A DNA stretch of 6,720 bases from Bog-756 sp037141235 (GTDB lineage Bacteria > Actinomycetota > Acidimicrobiia > Acidimicrobiales > RAAP-2): NCBI GenBank assembly GCA_037141235.1, contig JBAXCY010000157.1, positions 1-6,720 of the forward strand. The letters run 5' to 3'. A program made the position numbers and the translations under genes. Position 1 is the first letter of the stretch. Each line of letters starts with the position of its first letter. Below, piece after piece: positions 1-6,241 of this stretch. The notes below the pieces were generated by a model, which searched no databases, was not told the DNA's origin, and worked only from the letters and a program-made list of their open reading frames with translations.

Positions 1-661
1 CGTCGAGGGCCGAGGCGATCGGATTGACGTCGTGGGCCACGATCAGCACGGTGATGCCCGAAGACTGGCTGATGTCGGCGATCAGCGTCGCCACCGCTCC
101 CTGGTTGGGCAGGTCGAGGCTGTCGAGCGGCTCGTCGAGGAGGAGCAGCCGGGGACTGCGGATCAGCGCCTGGGCGATCAGCAAGCGCTGCTGCTCACCA
201 CCGGAGACCTCGCCGATGGGCCGGTCCGCATAGGAGCTGGCCCCGACCAGATCGATGACCTCGTCCACTCGGGCATCACGGGCTCGGCGCGCCTTCCCCC
301 ACGGCAGCGCAATGCCCCACCGGTCGCCGTCGCTCCCCATCCGAACCACATCCACTCCCCGGACCCGTACGCCAGGATCGAAGTTCCGCCGCTGAGGCAG
401 GTAGCCGATCTGGCCGCCGCCATCCCCCGGTGGCTGACCGAATACCTCGATGTGGCCGTCCGACAAGGGCAGGATGCCAAGGACAGCCTTGATCAGCGTC
501 GACTTACCAGAGCCGTTGGGACCCAGGACGGCCACGAACGTGCCCTGCTCGACAGTCAGGTCCACACCGGACCAGATGTCCCGACCACCCAAGCGGGCCG
601 TAGCTCCGTCGAAGCGGACGGCCGGGTTGCTGACCCGTGGGGCTGTCAGGGGATCAGGCAT
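1..661 (-). CDS. znuC: Zinc/manganese ABC transporter ATP-binding protein, partial (C-terminus outside window)
   Basis: This is the cytoplasmic ATPase subunit that powers a metal importer; 220 codons are present and the 3' end runs off the window at base 1. All ABC ATPase motifs are readable in order: Walker A GPNGSGKS (residues 47-54), Q-loop YLPQ (Q90), signature VSGGEQQR (152-159), Walker B LLLLDEP (172-178, catalytic E177) and the switch histidine in VAHDV (H210). The frame is open throughout from ATG at 661. That start overlaps the stop of the upstream binding-protein gene by 8 bp (ATGCCTGA), so the two are almost certainly translationally coupled in one operon. The adjacent TroA/ZnuA-type lipoprotein and the Zur-like operator ahead of the operon point to zinc; manganese is the main alternative, since the ATPase alone does not tell them apart. 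The membrane permease (znuB-like) is expected next, beyond base 1. The family is usually about 230-290 residues, so only a short tail is missing. Confidence 0.93.
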   Translation of the reverse strand, partial: MPDPLTAPRVSNPAVRFDGATARLGGRDIWSGVDLTVEQGTFVAVLGPNGSGKSTLIKAVLGILPLSDGHIEVFGQPPGDGGGQIGYLPQRRNFDPGVRVRGVDVVRMGSDGDRWGIALPWGKARRARDARVDEVIDLVGASSYADRPIGEVSGGEQQRLLIAQALIRSPRLLLLDEPLDSLDLPNQGAVATLIADISQSSGITVLIVAHDVNPIASALD

Positions 662-1634
662 GTGTGGACTCCAGTGCGGACTCAAGAGAGCGGAGCTGTG
701 CGGTCTGCCACGCTTGGAAGGTGGCCCCGGCCGGTCGCAGTGTCTCGGTCATGGCGACGACCGGGATCTGGGCGGCACGGGCCGCGGCGACCTGGGCTTG
801 GACGTCGGGGGTCGAATTCTGGACGTTCTCCAAGTAGACGTCGATGGCACGGTTTCGGATCTGGGCGTCGATCGTCACCTTGTCGGCCGCCGACACATCA
901 GTCCCCTGGGTGACGGCCCGCAGGAAGGTCGGCGGGGTGACCAGTTCCAACCCGAGCGCACGGCACAGGTAGACCACCACCGACTCTGACGCCCCGACTG
1001 GGCGCCCGGCGTACCGAGCCCGGATGCGAACGATGGCATCGTGATACGGGCCGAGCGCCACGTTGTCGAAGTGAGCCTGGCGTCCGAGGAAGTAGGCCCG
1101 GTCCGTGGGGTCGACACGTGCCATGGCGTTGGCGATGGCACTGGAGAACTGCGCCACGTAGCCCGGGTCATACCAGAGGTGGGGGTTGCCTCCGGGGGGG
1201 ACGCCGACCAGTTCGCCGACGTCGAGCACGCTGCGGGATCCACCATCCGCAGCCAGCAGCCGGTTCATCCACGGGTCGTAACCGACCCCGTTGAGCACCG
1301 CCACCTGGGCATCGGCCAAACGACGAGCATCGGCTGCGGTCGGCTCGTAGGCGTGGGGGTCGGTCTGAGGGCTGGCGATGATGCTGGTGACGGCGGCGTG
1401 GGCCCCACCGATCTGGGCGGCGATGCTGCCCCACACGTTCTCCCCGGCGACCACCCGGACCACCCGTGGTGCATAGGGGGCCGACCCCTGGCCGCCCGAT
1501 GGGGGCGACATGGCGCATCCGGCCAGTGCCACCGAGATGATGAGGGGGATCACCGACGCGGCCAGGCCAGATCGATTCGTCCACGGCAACCGCCCGGGGG
1601 TCAGTCGTGAGAACAATGGAGCGGACGCAGCCAT
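654..1634 (-). CDS. znuA: Metal ABC transporter solute-binding lipoprotein (ZnuA/TroA family)
   Basis: This is a 326-residue extracytoplasmic receptor that captures Zn2+ (or Mn2+) and delivers it to the ABC importer encoded with it. The N-terminus is a lipoprotein signal: a long basic n-region, a hydrophobic stretch at about 24-38 and a lipobox LAGC with the acylated cysteine at C40. Cluster A-1 / TroA features follow: GENVWGSIAAQIGG (64-77), DPHAYEPT with candidate ligand H94, NPHLWYDP with H152, GASESVVVY with E217 in the place of the third histidine of classical ZnuA, and AMTETL with E297 near the position of the fourth, acidic ligand. The His-rich loop of many ZnuA proteins is absent. The ATG at 1634 is the only ATG upstream of the lipobox. 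No Shine-Dalgarno precedes it, but a promoter ends six bases before it, so the mRNA is probably leaderless. The stop overlaps the ATPase start. Zn versus Mn is not decided by sequence; the Zur-like box favours zinc. Confidence 0.92.
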   Translation of the reverse strand: MAASAPLFSRLTPGRLPWTNRSGLAASVIPLIISVALAGCAMSPPSGGQGSAPYAPRVVRVVAGENVWGSIAAQIGGAHAAVTSIIASPQTDPHAYEPTAADARRLADAQVAVLNGVGYDPWMNRLLAADGGSRSVLDVGELVGVPPGGNPHLWYDPGYVAQFSSAIANAMARVDPTDRAYFLGRQAHFDNVALGPYHDAIVRIRARYAGRPVGASESVVVYLCRALGLELVTPPTFLRAVTQGTDVSAADKVTIDAQIRNRAIDVYLENVQNSTPDVQAQVAAARAAQIPVVAMTETLRPAGATFQAWQTAQLRSLESALESTHA

Positions 1635-1646
1635 GAGGCAAACTTA
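1635..1646 (-). promoter_or_regulatory. Promoter -10 (TAAGTT) giving a probable leaderless transcript of the metal importer
   Basis: Read on the minus strand, TAAGTT (1646-1641) fits the actinobacterial TAnnnT -10 pattern. It is followed by six bases (TGCCTC) and then directly by the ATG at 1634. A -35-like TTGTAA (1669-1664) lies exactly 17 bases upstream of the -10. With normal spacing the transcription start falls on the A of the start codon, which agrees with the absence of any ribosome-binding site. The overlapping hexamer TATAAG (1648-1643) is an alternative -10 with a spacer of 15. The position is inferred from sequence alone. Confidence 0.6.
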
Positions 1647-1648
1647 TA

Positions 1649-1669
1649 TGGGAATGGTTCTCATTACAA
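1649..1669 (-). promoter_or_regulatory. Zur-box-like operator over the importer promoter
   Basis: A 21-bp imperfect palindrome centred at 1659 has the core AATG (1653-1656), five bases, then CATT (1662-1665). By my alignment it matches about 14 of 21 positions of the actinobacterial Zur consensus as I remember it (TG-AAAATGATTTTCATTT-CA type). It covers the -35 element and nearly all of the spacer before the importer's -10, so zinc-loaded Zur bound here would block RNA polymerase. Related Fur-family regulators use similar palindromes, so the exact regulator is an inference. It lies about 240 bp from the divergent phospholipase start and probably does not control that gene. Confidence 0.6.
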
Positions 1670-1768
1670 TCACGCCCCTGGTCGGCGAACATCGGGAATC
1701 GTCGCGCCCCTGGGGCCAGATGACCCGCCACGAGAGCGGAACCTTCCCTCATCGCATCTCTCCAGATA

Positions 1769-1805
1769 TTGCCCAAAGACGTTTTGCTCAATAAAGGATT
1801 GCTCA
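1769..1805 (+). repeat. Three TTGCYCA direct repeats with exact 15-bp period upstream of the phospholipase gene
   Basis: TTGCCCA (1769-1775), TTGCTCA (1784-1790) and TTGCTCA (1799-1805) are spaced 15 bp apart start to start. They sit in a locally AT-rich stretch 102 to 138 bp upstream of the phospholipase ATG, where activator sites would be expected. The period differs from the 11-bp repeats of Pho boxes, so I do not assign a regulator. Confidence 0.5.
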
Positions 1806-1834
1806 TTGCCGATGTGTAACCACCGTGACAGAAT
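1806..1834 (+). promoter_or_regulatory. Candidate promoter of the phospholipase gene
   Basis: A TTGCCG hexamer (1806-1811) and a CAGAAT hexamer (1829-1834) are separated by 17 bases, directly downstream of the TTGCYCA repeats. They match the sigma-70 consensus at 3 of 6 and 4 of 6 positions. This would give a 5' leader of roughly 65 bases. The match is weak and is offered only as the best candidate seen. Confidence 0.25.
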
Positions 1835-1906
1835 TGGATTAGTGCCCCCTGAAATCTCGTGGGGAAGTGCGTTCTACGCATTCAGTGGGAAGGCCGGCGG
1901 AGGATA

Positions 1907-3736
1907 ATGGACTCGCAGAGCAATGGTGCCTCGCGTCGCAGTATTGGACGTACGCGCGTGTTGGTAGGACTTGGAATCGCCACGAGCTTGCTGGGGGTGA
2001 GTGCGCTGAGCGCAGTCGCCGCGTCATCGGCGGCTACTGCAGCCACTTCAGCCTCTGCTACTCCCACAACAAGCTCTCCGACTCCGACCACCAGTCCCGC
2101 TGCGACCAGAGGAAGACTGATCCAGGTGAGTGGAAGCGGAGGCATCCACAAGATCAAGCACGTTGTGATGATCTCCCAGGAGAACCGTTCGTTCGACTCC
2201 TATTTCGGCACGTACCCCGGCGCCGACGGCATCCCGATGTCCAACGGGGTCCCGACGGTTTGCTCGCCTGACCCGACCACGGGCCTGTGCCAACAGCCCT
2301 ATGTCGATCATGCGGACGTAAACGGTGGCGGAACCCACAGTGGGGTCGCATCGACTGCGGACATCAACGGCGGGGCCATGAACGGCTACATATCTCAGGT
2401 CCGAGGGGCGGCGTCGATCGGATGCATCGGCTTCACTAATCCGGCATGCGCAACGTTCTTCGCTCATCCCGATGTCATGGGGTATCACACCGGCTCGGAC
2501 ATCCCGAACTACTGGTCCTATGCAAACAACTTCGTCCTCCAGGACCACATGTTCGAGCCGAATGCCTCGTGGAGTCTTCCATCCCACCTGTTCCAGGTCT
2601 CGGGTTGGTCGGCTTCCTGTACTCAGCACGTCGCGTCGAGTTGCACCAATGCGTTGGACGACCCCTGGCCCGGCTGGTTGTCGACCCCGCAGCCGGCGCC
2701 CGTCTATGCATGGACGGACCTCACGTACCTGCTCCATCGCAGTCACGTGAGCTGGGGCTACTACGTGACAAACGGCACCGAGCCGGACTGCGAGAACCCC
2801 CAAGCCCTGTCGTGCCTCTCGGTCAAGCAGAATCCGACTACCTCCAGCATCTGGAATCCGCTACCGAGCTTCGACACGGTCCAGGCAGACAAGCAGGTCG
2901 GCAATATCAAGTCAGTGTCGAACTTCTATTCCCAAGCCCAAAGCGGAACACTTCCCAAGGTCTCCTGGGTGGTGCCGTCCGGCGACATGAGCGAACACCC
3001 GCCTTCTCAGGTCAGCGTAGGTGAAAGTTTCGTGACCAGCCTGGTCAACGCGGTCATGCAAGGCCCTGACTGGCAGTCGACGGCGATATTCGTCAACTGG
3101 GACGACTGGGGTGGGTTCTACGACCACGTCAACCCGCCGACCGTAGACGCAAACGGCTACGGCCTGCGGGTCCCTGGACTGCTGATCAGCCCGTACGCTC
3201 GGAAGGGCTACATCGACCATCAGACGCTCAGCTTCGATGCGTACCTCAAGTTCATCGAGGATGACTTCTTGAAGGGGGCCCGCCTCGACCCGGCAACGGA
3301 CGGGCGCCCCGACCCCCGTCCGACCGTCCGCGAAAGAGTCCCGGCCCTAGGCAACCTGGTCAACGAGTTCGACTTCACCCAGAAGCCGAGACCTGCGGTA
3401 GTGCTGCCCGTCTACCCAACCACCACGCTGACCGAACTGTCGACTGCGATCACGGCGCCGGCCCCCGACGCCACGGTCTCCGGGACCACCTCGCTCACCG
3501 CGTCGGCATCAGACAATGTGGCGATCACCAAGGTCGAGTTCCGGGTTGCCGGCGGGCTCTTGAGCGACATGCTGCTGGCCACGGCGACCGCCACGCCAGG
3601 CGGATGGGTCGGCCAATGGGACACGACTTCCCTACCTGATGGCACCTATGCGATCGAAAGCGCCGCCTACGACGCCTCAGGGACGGTGGGATACAGCGTC
3701 GGTCAGAACATCAACGTGCACAACGCGGTGCCTTGA
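1907..3736 (+). CDS. Secreted phospholipase C / acid phosphatase family phosphoesterase with C-terminal Ig-like domain
   Basis: This 609-residue exported hydrolase belongs to the phosphoesterase family of bacterial phospholipases C and AcpA-type acid phosphatases (PF04185), which cleaves phosphoester bonds outside the membrane. The N-terminus has basic residues (SRRSIGR, 9-15), a hydrophobic core at about 18-40 and an Ala-rich cleavage zone. The SRRSI stretch weakly resembles a Tat motif, a route several PLCs use. A Ser/Thr/Pro linker spans about 45-68. The catalytic domain starts at HVVMISQENRSFDSYFG (85-101, metal/nucleophile region) and continues with DHMFEPNASWSLPSH (213-227), PSGDMSEHPP (357-366) and NWDDWGGFYDH (397-407). 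Eight cysteines form four tight pairs. After about residue 510 a bacterial Ig-like domain follows (DATVSGTTSL to the end), probably for surface or substrate attachment. I chose ATG 1907, preceded by GGAGG only 3 bases away; an in-frame GTG at 1859 would add 16 residues before the signal peptide. The actual substrate cannot be told from sequence. Confidence 0.92.
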   Translation: MDSQSNGASRRSIGRTRVLVGLGIATSLLGVSALSAVAASSAATAATSASATPTTSSPTPTTSPAATRGRLIQVSGSGGIHKIKHVVMISQENRSFDSYFGTYPGADGIPMSNGVPTVCSPDPTTGLCQQPYVDHADVNGGGTHSGVASTADINGGAMNGYISQVRGAASIGCIGFTNPACATFFAHPDVMGYHTGSDIPNYWSYANNFVLQDHMFEPNASWSLPSHLFQVSGWSASCTQHVASSCTNALDDPWPGWLSTPQPAPVYAWTDLTYLLHRSHVSWGYYVTNGTEPDCENPQALSCLSVKQNPTTSSIWNPLPSFDTVQADKQVGNIKSVSNFYSQAQSGTLPKVSWVVPSGDMSEHPPSQVSVGESFVTSLVNAVMQGPDWQSTAIFVNWDDWGGFYDHVNPPTVDANGYGLRVPGLLISPYARKGYIDHQTLSFDAYLKFIEDDFLKGARLDPATDGRPDPRPTVRERVPALGNLVNEFDFTQKPRPAVVLPVYPTTTLTELSTAITAPAPDATVSGTTSLTASASDNVAITKVEFRVAGGLLSDMLLATATATPGGWVGQWDTTSLPDGTYAIESAAYDASGTVGYSVGQNINVHNAVP

Positions 3737-3760
3737 CCTCCATGGCGAGCGAACCCGGTC

Positions 3761-3776
3761 CAGTTTCTCCAAACTG
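3761..3776. terminator. Hairpin in the phospholipase/nfo convergent gap
   Basis: CAGTTT (3761-3766), loop CTCC, AAACTG (3771-3776) forms a perfect 6-bp stem 24 bp after the phospholipase stop. No T-run follows on either strand, so it is at best a non-canonical terminator. Confidence 0.3.
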
Positions 3777-3787
3777 ACACCAAGCGC

Positions 3788-3801
3788 CGGCCCTCAGGCC
3801 G
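3788..3801. terminator. Second GC-rich hairpin in the phospholipase/nfo convergent gap
   Basis: CGGCC (3788-3792), loop CTCA, GGCCG (3797-3801) gives a 5-bp all-GC stem between the two convergent stops (3736 and 3823). It lacks a T-run. Together with the hairpin at 3761 it could act as a bidirectional transcription barrier for both genes. Confidence 0.3.
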
Positions 3802-3822
3802 AGCCTCGTGATACGGCCCGCC

Positions 3823-4695
3823 TCAGGCCCGAAGTGCCAGACCGGCCTCGAGCACGCCACGGGCCGTGGTTACATCCTCGGTACGGGGACCGTCTCCTTC
3901 ACCGGGGACCTCCAAGATGGCCGGGATGCCCTGCAGGGCCGGGTGGCCGAGCAGGGCCGCTAGACCGTCAGCGCCGATGGTGCCGTCCCCGATGTTTTCG
4001 TGGCGGTCCTTGTTGGCTCCGAAGTCGACCTTGGAGTCGTTCAAGTGCATGCAGCGCAGCCGGGCCATGCCGACCGTGCTCTCGATGAGCTCGATGAGGG
4101 CGTCGGCTTCTTCGACGGTGCCGAAGGGGATACCCGAGGCCCACAGGTGCTGGGTATCGAGGCAGACACCCAGGCGCTCGTCTCCCCCAGCGGCATCGAT
4201 GACCTGGGCCAACTCCTCGAAGGACCGCCCCACGGTGTCGCCGGCGCCGGCGGCGTTCTCCAGCAGGATCGGGCAGCTCTCGATATCGGCGTCCACTTCG
4301 TCGAGTGCAGTCACCAGGGCTTGGGCCACGGCCGGCAGCGCAGTCTCGAAGCCGCTCCCCCGATGGCTGCCGATGTGGAGGACCAGACCGTCAGATCCCA
4401 TACCGTCGGCCGTGGACAGGTTGGCCGTCAGACACGCTTGGGACTTGGCCGCCAACTCGGGGTCGGGCGAGGCCAGGTTGATGAGGTAGGTGGCGTGGCA
4501 GAACGTAGCCACTACGGAAGGATGCTCGGCCTGGGCTGCCCGATAGCCCGCCAGGACCTCGTCGCTGTACTGGGACGGCTTCCACATCCGGGGGCTCTGG
4601 GTGAAGATCTGGACGGCATCAGCACCGATGTCCGCCCCGTGCTGCAGGGCCGGGACCAGGCCCTTTCCTGCTCGTACATGCGCTCCGATCAACAT
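3823..4695 (-). CDS. nfo: Endonuclease IV (AP endonuclease, Nfo)
   Basis: This 290-residue DNA repair enzyme incises the backbone 5' to abasic sites and repairs damaged 3' ends in base excision repair; it acts in the cytoplasm on a TIM-barrel scaffold with three zinc ions. The family ligands are all visible: H67 (CHATYLINLA), H107 (LHIGSH), E146 (LLENAAG), D180 and H183 (CLDTQHLWASG), H217 (MHLNDSK), D230 and H232 (KDRHENIGDG), and E262 (LEVPGEG). The length agrees with the usual 280-300. I chose ATG 4695 because MLIGAHV is the normal family start; the same frame is open to ATG 4761, but those 22 residues look unlike the family, and neither start has a clear ribosome-binding site. The gene is divergent from the PPOX gene and convergent with the phospholipase, so it is probably transcribed alone. 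No LexA-like palindrome was found upstream. Confidence 0.96.
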   Translation of the reverse strand: MLIGAHVRAGKGLVPALQHGADIGADAVQIFTQSPRMWKPSQYSDEVLAGYRAAQAEHPSVVATFCHATYLINLASPDPELAAKSQACLTANLSTADGMGSDGLVLHIGSHRGSGFETALPAVAQALVTALDEVDADIESCPILLENAAGAGDTVGRSFEELAQVIDAAGGDERLGVCLDTQHLWASGIPFGTVEEADALIELIESTVGMARLRCMHLNDSKVDFGANKDRHENIGDGTIGADGLAALLGHPALQGIPAILEVPGEGDGPRTEDVTTARGVLEAGLALRA

Positions 4696-4815
4696 GGCCG
4701 CACCGTAGCAGTGGCGCTCGCCGGCCGATGCGGGGCGAACGACGAGGGAGGTGAGCCGCATATCGTGGGAGTGCCCGATCCGGTGATCGTGGCCGTCTGA
4801 TCGGCGCGATCGCCA

Positions 4816-4839
4816 CCCATCGTCTGATGGGATCCATCA
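4816..4839 (+). promoter_or_regulatory. Overlapping alternative hairpins just before the PPOX ribosome-binding site
   Basis: CCCATC (4816-4821) can pair with GATGGG (4826-4831) across a GTCT loop. The overlapping TGATGG (4825-4830) can instead pair with CCATCA (4834-4839) across GAT. The two stems exclude each other, and the second ends on the first base of the Shine-Dalgarno AAGGAG (4839-4844). This could be a translation-modulating structure or a set of operator half-sites, or chance. Confidence 0.3.
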
Positions 4840-4850
4840 AGGAGAGACCC

Positions 4851-5258
4851 GTGACTACCCAATTGTCGGCCAAGGCCAAAGAGCTCGTCAACCGTCCAAT
4901 CCTCGGCAACATCGCCACGGTGGACCCTGACGGTCGGCCCCAAGTCACGCCCGTGTGGATAGGCCTCGAGGGCGAAGATCTCACCTTCAACACGGCCAAG
5001 GGCCGGGTGAAGCAGATCAACATGGAGAAGAACCCCAACGTCGCCGTGTCAGTGGTGGACCCGGACGATCCGTTCAACGTGGTCGTGGTGCGCGGGACCG
5101 TCAGCGGGACCGAAGAGGGTGCTGATGCCCACATCGACGGGCTGGCCAAGAAGTACATGGGCGTGGACAGCTACCCGATGCGCCATCCCGACGAGGTCCG
5201 CATCAAGTACGTCATCACCGCCGACCGGGTCGTGATGCAGTCGCACCACGAGGCCTGA
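4851..5258 (+). CDS. PPOX-class, probably F420-dependent, oxidoreductase (split beta-barrel)
   Basis: This 135-residue cytoplasmic protein belongs to the pyridoxamine-5'-phosphate-oxidase-like flavin/deazaflavin-binding family; members typically act as dimers and reduce small substrates with F420H2 or bind FMN. Family landmarks are GNIATVDPDGRPQVTPVWI (19-37), the phosphate-binding NTAKGRVKQINMEKNPNV (47-64), SVVDPDDPFNVVVVRGTV (67-84), and LAKKYMGVDSYP (98-109). This layout and length (about 130-145) match the TIGR03618-type F420 PPOX proteins common in actinobacteria rather than true PdxH. I chose GTG 4851 because AAGGAG (4839-4844) sits six bases before it; the in-frame ATG at 4827 lies upstream of that site inside the hairpin region. 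The physiological substrate is unknown. It is convergent with a luciferase-like monooxygenase that may use the same cofactor, but the two are not co-transcribed. Confidence 0.9.
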   Translation: MTTQLSAKAKELVNRPILGNIATVDPDGRPQVTPVWIGLEGEDLTFNTAKGRVKQINMEKNPNVAVSVVDPDDPFNVVVVRGTVSGTEEGADAHIDGLAKKYMGVDSYPMRHPDEVRIKYVITADRVVMQSHHEA

Positions 5259-5265
5259 TACTGCC

Positions 5266-5282
5266 GGACCCCGGGTGGGTCC
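5266..5282. terminator. GC-rich hairpin between convergent PPOX and luciferase-like genes
   Basis: GGACCC (5266-5271), loop CGGGT, GGGTCC (5277-5282) is a perfect 6-bp stem eight bases after the PPOX stop and eight before the opposite gene's stop. A second GGGTCC at 5284-5289 could pair with the same left arm. There is no T-run, but the site is well placed to end transcription from both sides. Confidence 0.45.
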
Positions 5283-5289
5283 AGGGTCC

Positions 5290-6126
5290 TCACCTGCGCT
5301 CTGCCCACGCCTCCACCGCCGCTGGGTTCCATGGATAGGGAACCTCGATCAGGCAGCCAGCGACCCCAGCCGCTGTCAGCTCCGCCGCCCGCTGGCCATG
5401 GGTGGACGGACTTCCGCTGGCACGCAGGACGCCGACCACTCGGGTGGGACGCTTACTCGCATCGGCTGCGCCTTGAGCCCCACGAGCCCCGATCGCCCGG
5501 ACTGCCTCCTCCACCCCGTCGGCCCCAGCGTGGACGACCACGGCATCGACCCGTCCAGCCACCGCGTCGAGCACGTCTGCTCGACGTTGGCCATCCCCGC
5601 TGACGACCACGACGCTGGGGACGCCTCCGATCTGCACTGGTGCCGGACGGTTGACCGCCCCGTCAATCGAGTAATAACGGCCCGACAATGACGGACGTTC
5701 ATCGTCGAGTACGGCCCGGCCCACTGACACCGACTCGACCAGACGGTCCAGATCGTCCACCGAGCCTGCGCCCGGGTCCCACGTGAAGATTGCCCGGCCA
5801 TGGGAGATGACGTCGACCCCTGTGACGATCTTGGCCAGGATGGAAGGGGGGCGCCGCTCTGCGCCGTCGGCCAGCGCCCCGAGGTGGATCCGTTCGGTAC
5901 GGACAGCCAGCGCACCGAGCAACGAGTAGGCCTCATAGGGCGCACCTTCAGATTGGCGACCACCCGGCTCTGACACCCACAACGAGGTGAAGCCGGCCCG
6001 CTCGGCTACTTCACTGGCACGAGCTGCCCGCTCCAGGATCCCGTCGGTGTCGTCACCAGGAGCGGGTGCCGCCAGCCACAGGCCAAGTCCGTCGAGGGAT
6101 GCGCCACCGTGTCGTTGCTCCGTCAT
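5290..6126 (-). CDS. Luciferase-like monooxygenase family (LLM class, FMN or F420) oxidoreductase
   Basis: This 278-residue predicted cytoplasmic TIM-barrel enzyme belongs to the bacterial luciferase-like family, whose members use FMNH2 or F420 to oxidise or reduce diverse substrates. Landmarks are GLWLAAPAPGDD (15-26), AERAGFTSLWVSEP (41-54), RTERIHLGAL (76-85), RPPSILAKIVTGVDVISHGR (92-111), a LSGRYYSIDGA segment (147-157) and RPAPVQIGGVPSVVVVSGDG (160-179), all in the family order. It is shorter than the usual 300-350, with a short C-terminal barrel half. The start is not certain: ATG 6126 gives a natural barrel start, while a TTG at 6189 would add 21 unfamiliar residues. No Shine-Dalgarno is seen; instead a 9-bp direct repeat (GGTTCGGAC on this strand) sits immediately upstream. 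Conservation to F420 enzymes is suggested by genome type, not proven. It is divergent from the pilin-like gene. Confidence 0.87.
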   Translation of the reverse strand: MTEQRHGGASLDGLGLWLAAPAPGDDTDGILERAARASEVAERAGFTSLWVSEPGGRQSEGAPYEAYSLLGALAVRTERIHLGALADGAERRPPSILAKIVTGVDVISHGRAIFTWDPGAGSVDDLDRLVESVSVGRAVLDDERPSLSGRYYSIDGAVNRPAPVQIGGVPSVVVVSGDGQRRADVLDAVAGRVDAVVVHAGADGVEEAVRAIGARGAQGAADASKRPTRVVGVLRASGSPSTHGQRAAELTAAGVAGCLIEVPYPWNPAAVEAWAERR

Positions 6127-6127
6127 G

Positions 6128-6150
6128 GTCCGAACCGTAGCGTCCGAACC
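6128..6150. repeat. 9-bp direct repeat next to the luciferase-like gene start
   Basis: GTCCGAACC occurs at 6128-6136 and again at 6142-6150, a 14-bp period. It occupies the position of the expected ribosome-binding site of the minus-strand gene, whose ATG is at 6126-6124. It may be an operator, or part of the coding sequence if the upstream TTG is used. Confidence 0.35.
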
Positions 6151-6241
6151 ACCCAGATGCCGCGGACGATAGCCTCTGACCTGCGACAACGGTGTCTGGC
6201 CAGCTACATCGGACCGGAAGCCGGACTATGGGGAGTGCACC

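Noticed and set aside
32..913. Plus-strand open frame of 293 codons
   Set aside because: It runs antisense across the ATPase gene and the 3' part of the binding-protein gene, both of which have full family motifs. Its product is Arg/Pro/Gly-rich with no recognisable domain, typical of high-GC shadow frames.
1673..1713. CGCCCCTGG occurring twice (1673-1681 and 1705-1713)
   Set aside because: Short GC-rich 9-mers recur by chance in this base composition, and the spacing (32 bp) and position suggest no function.
1168..1881. Minus-strand open frame of 237 codons crossing the intergenic region
   Set aside because: It overlaps the binding-protein gene in another frame and would read through the promoter and operator region; the product is low-complexity Arg-rich.
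2048..2803. Minus-strand open frame of 251 codons
   Set aside because: It is antisense to the phospholipase catalytic domain, with no recognisable domain or ribosome-binding site.
4735..4750. CGAAC half-site upstream of nfo, considered as a LexA box
   Set aside because: No matching GTTCG half-site follows at the required distance, so there is no support for SOS control.
4000..4800. Plus-strand open frame of 266 codons
   Set aside because: It is antisense to nfo, whose nine metal ligands are all present; the plus-strand product shows no family features.
4806..4813. GCGATCGC octamer, identical to the cyanobacterial HIP1 core
   Set aside because: It is a single copy in a high-GC window; HIP1 is meaningful only when strongly over-represented.
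5376..5963. Minus-strand open frame of 195 codons
   Set aside because: It lies inside the luciferase-like gene on the same strand in another frame and has no domain signal.
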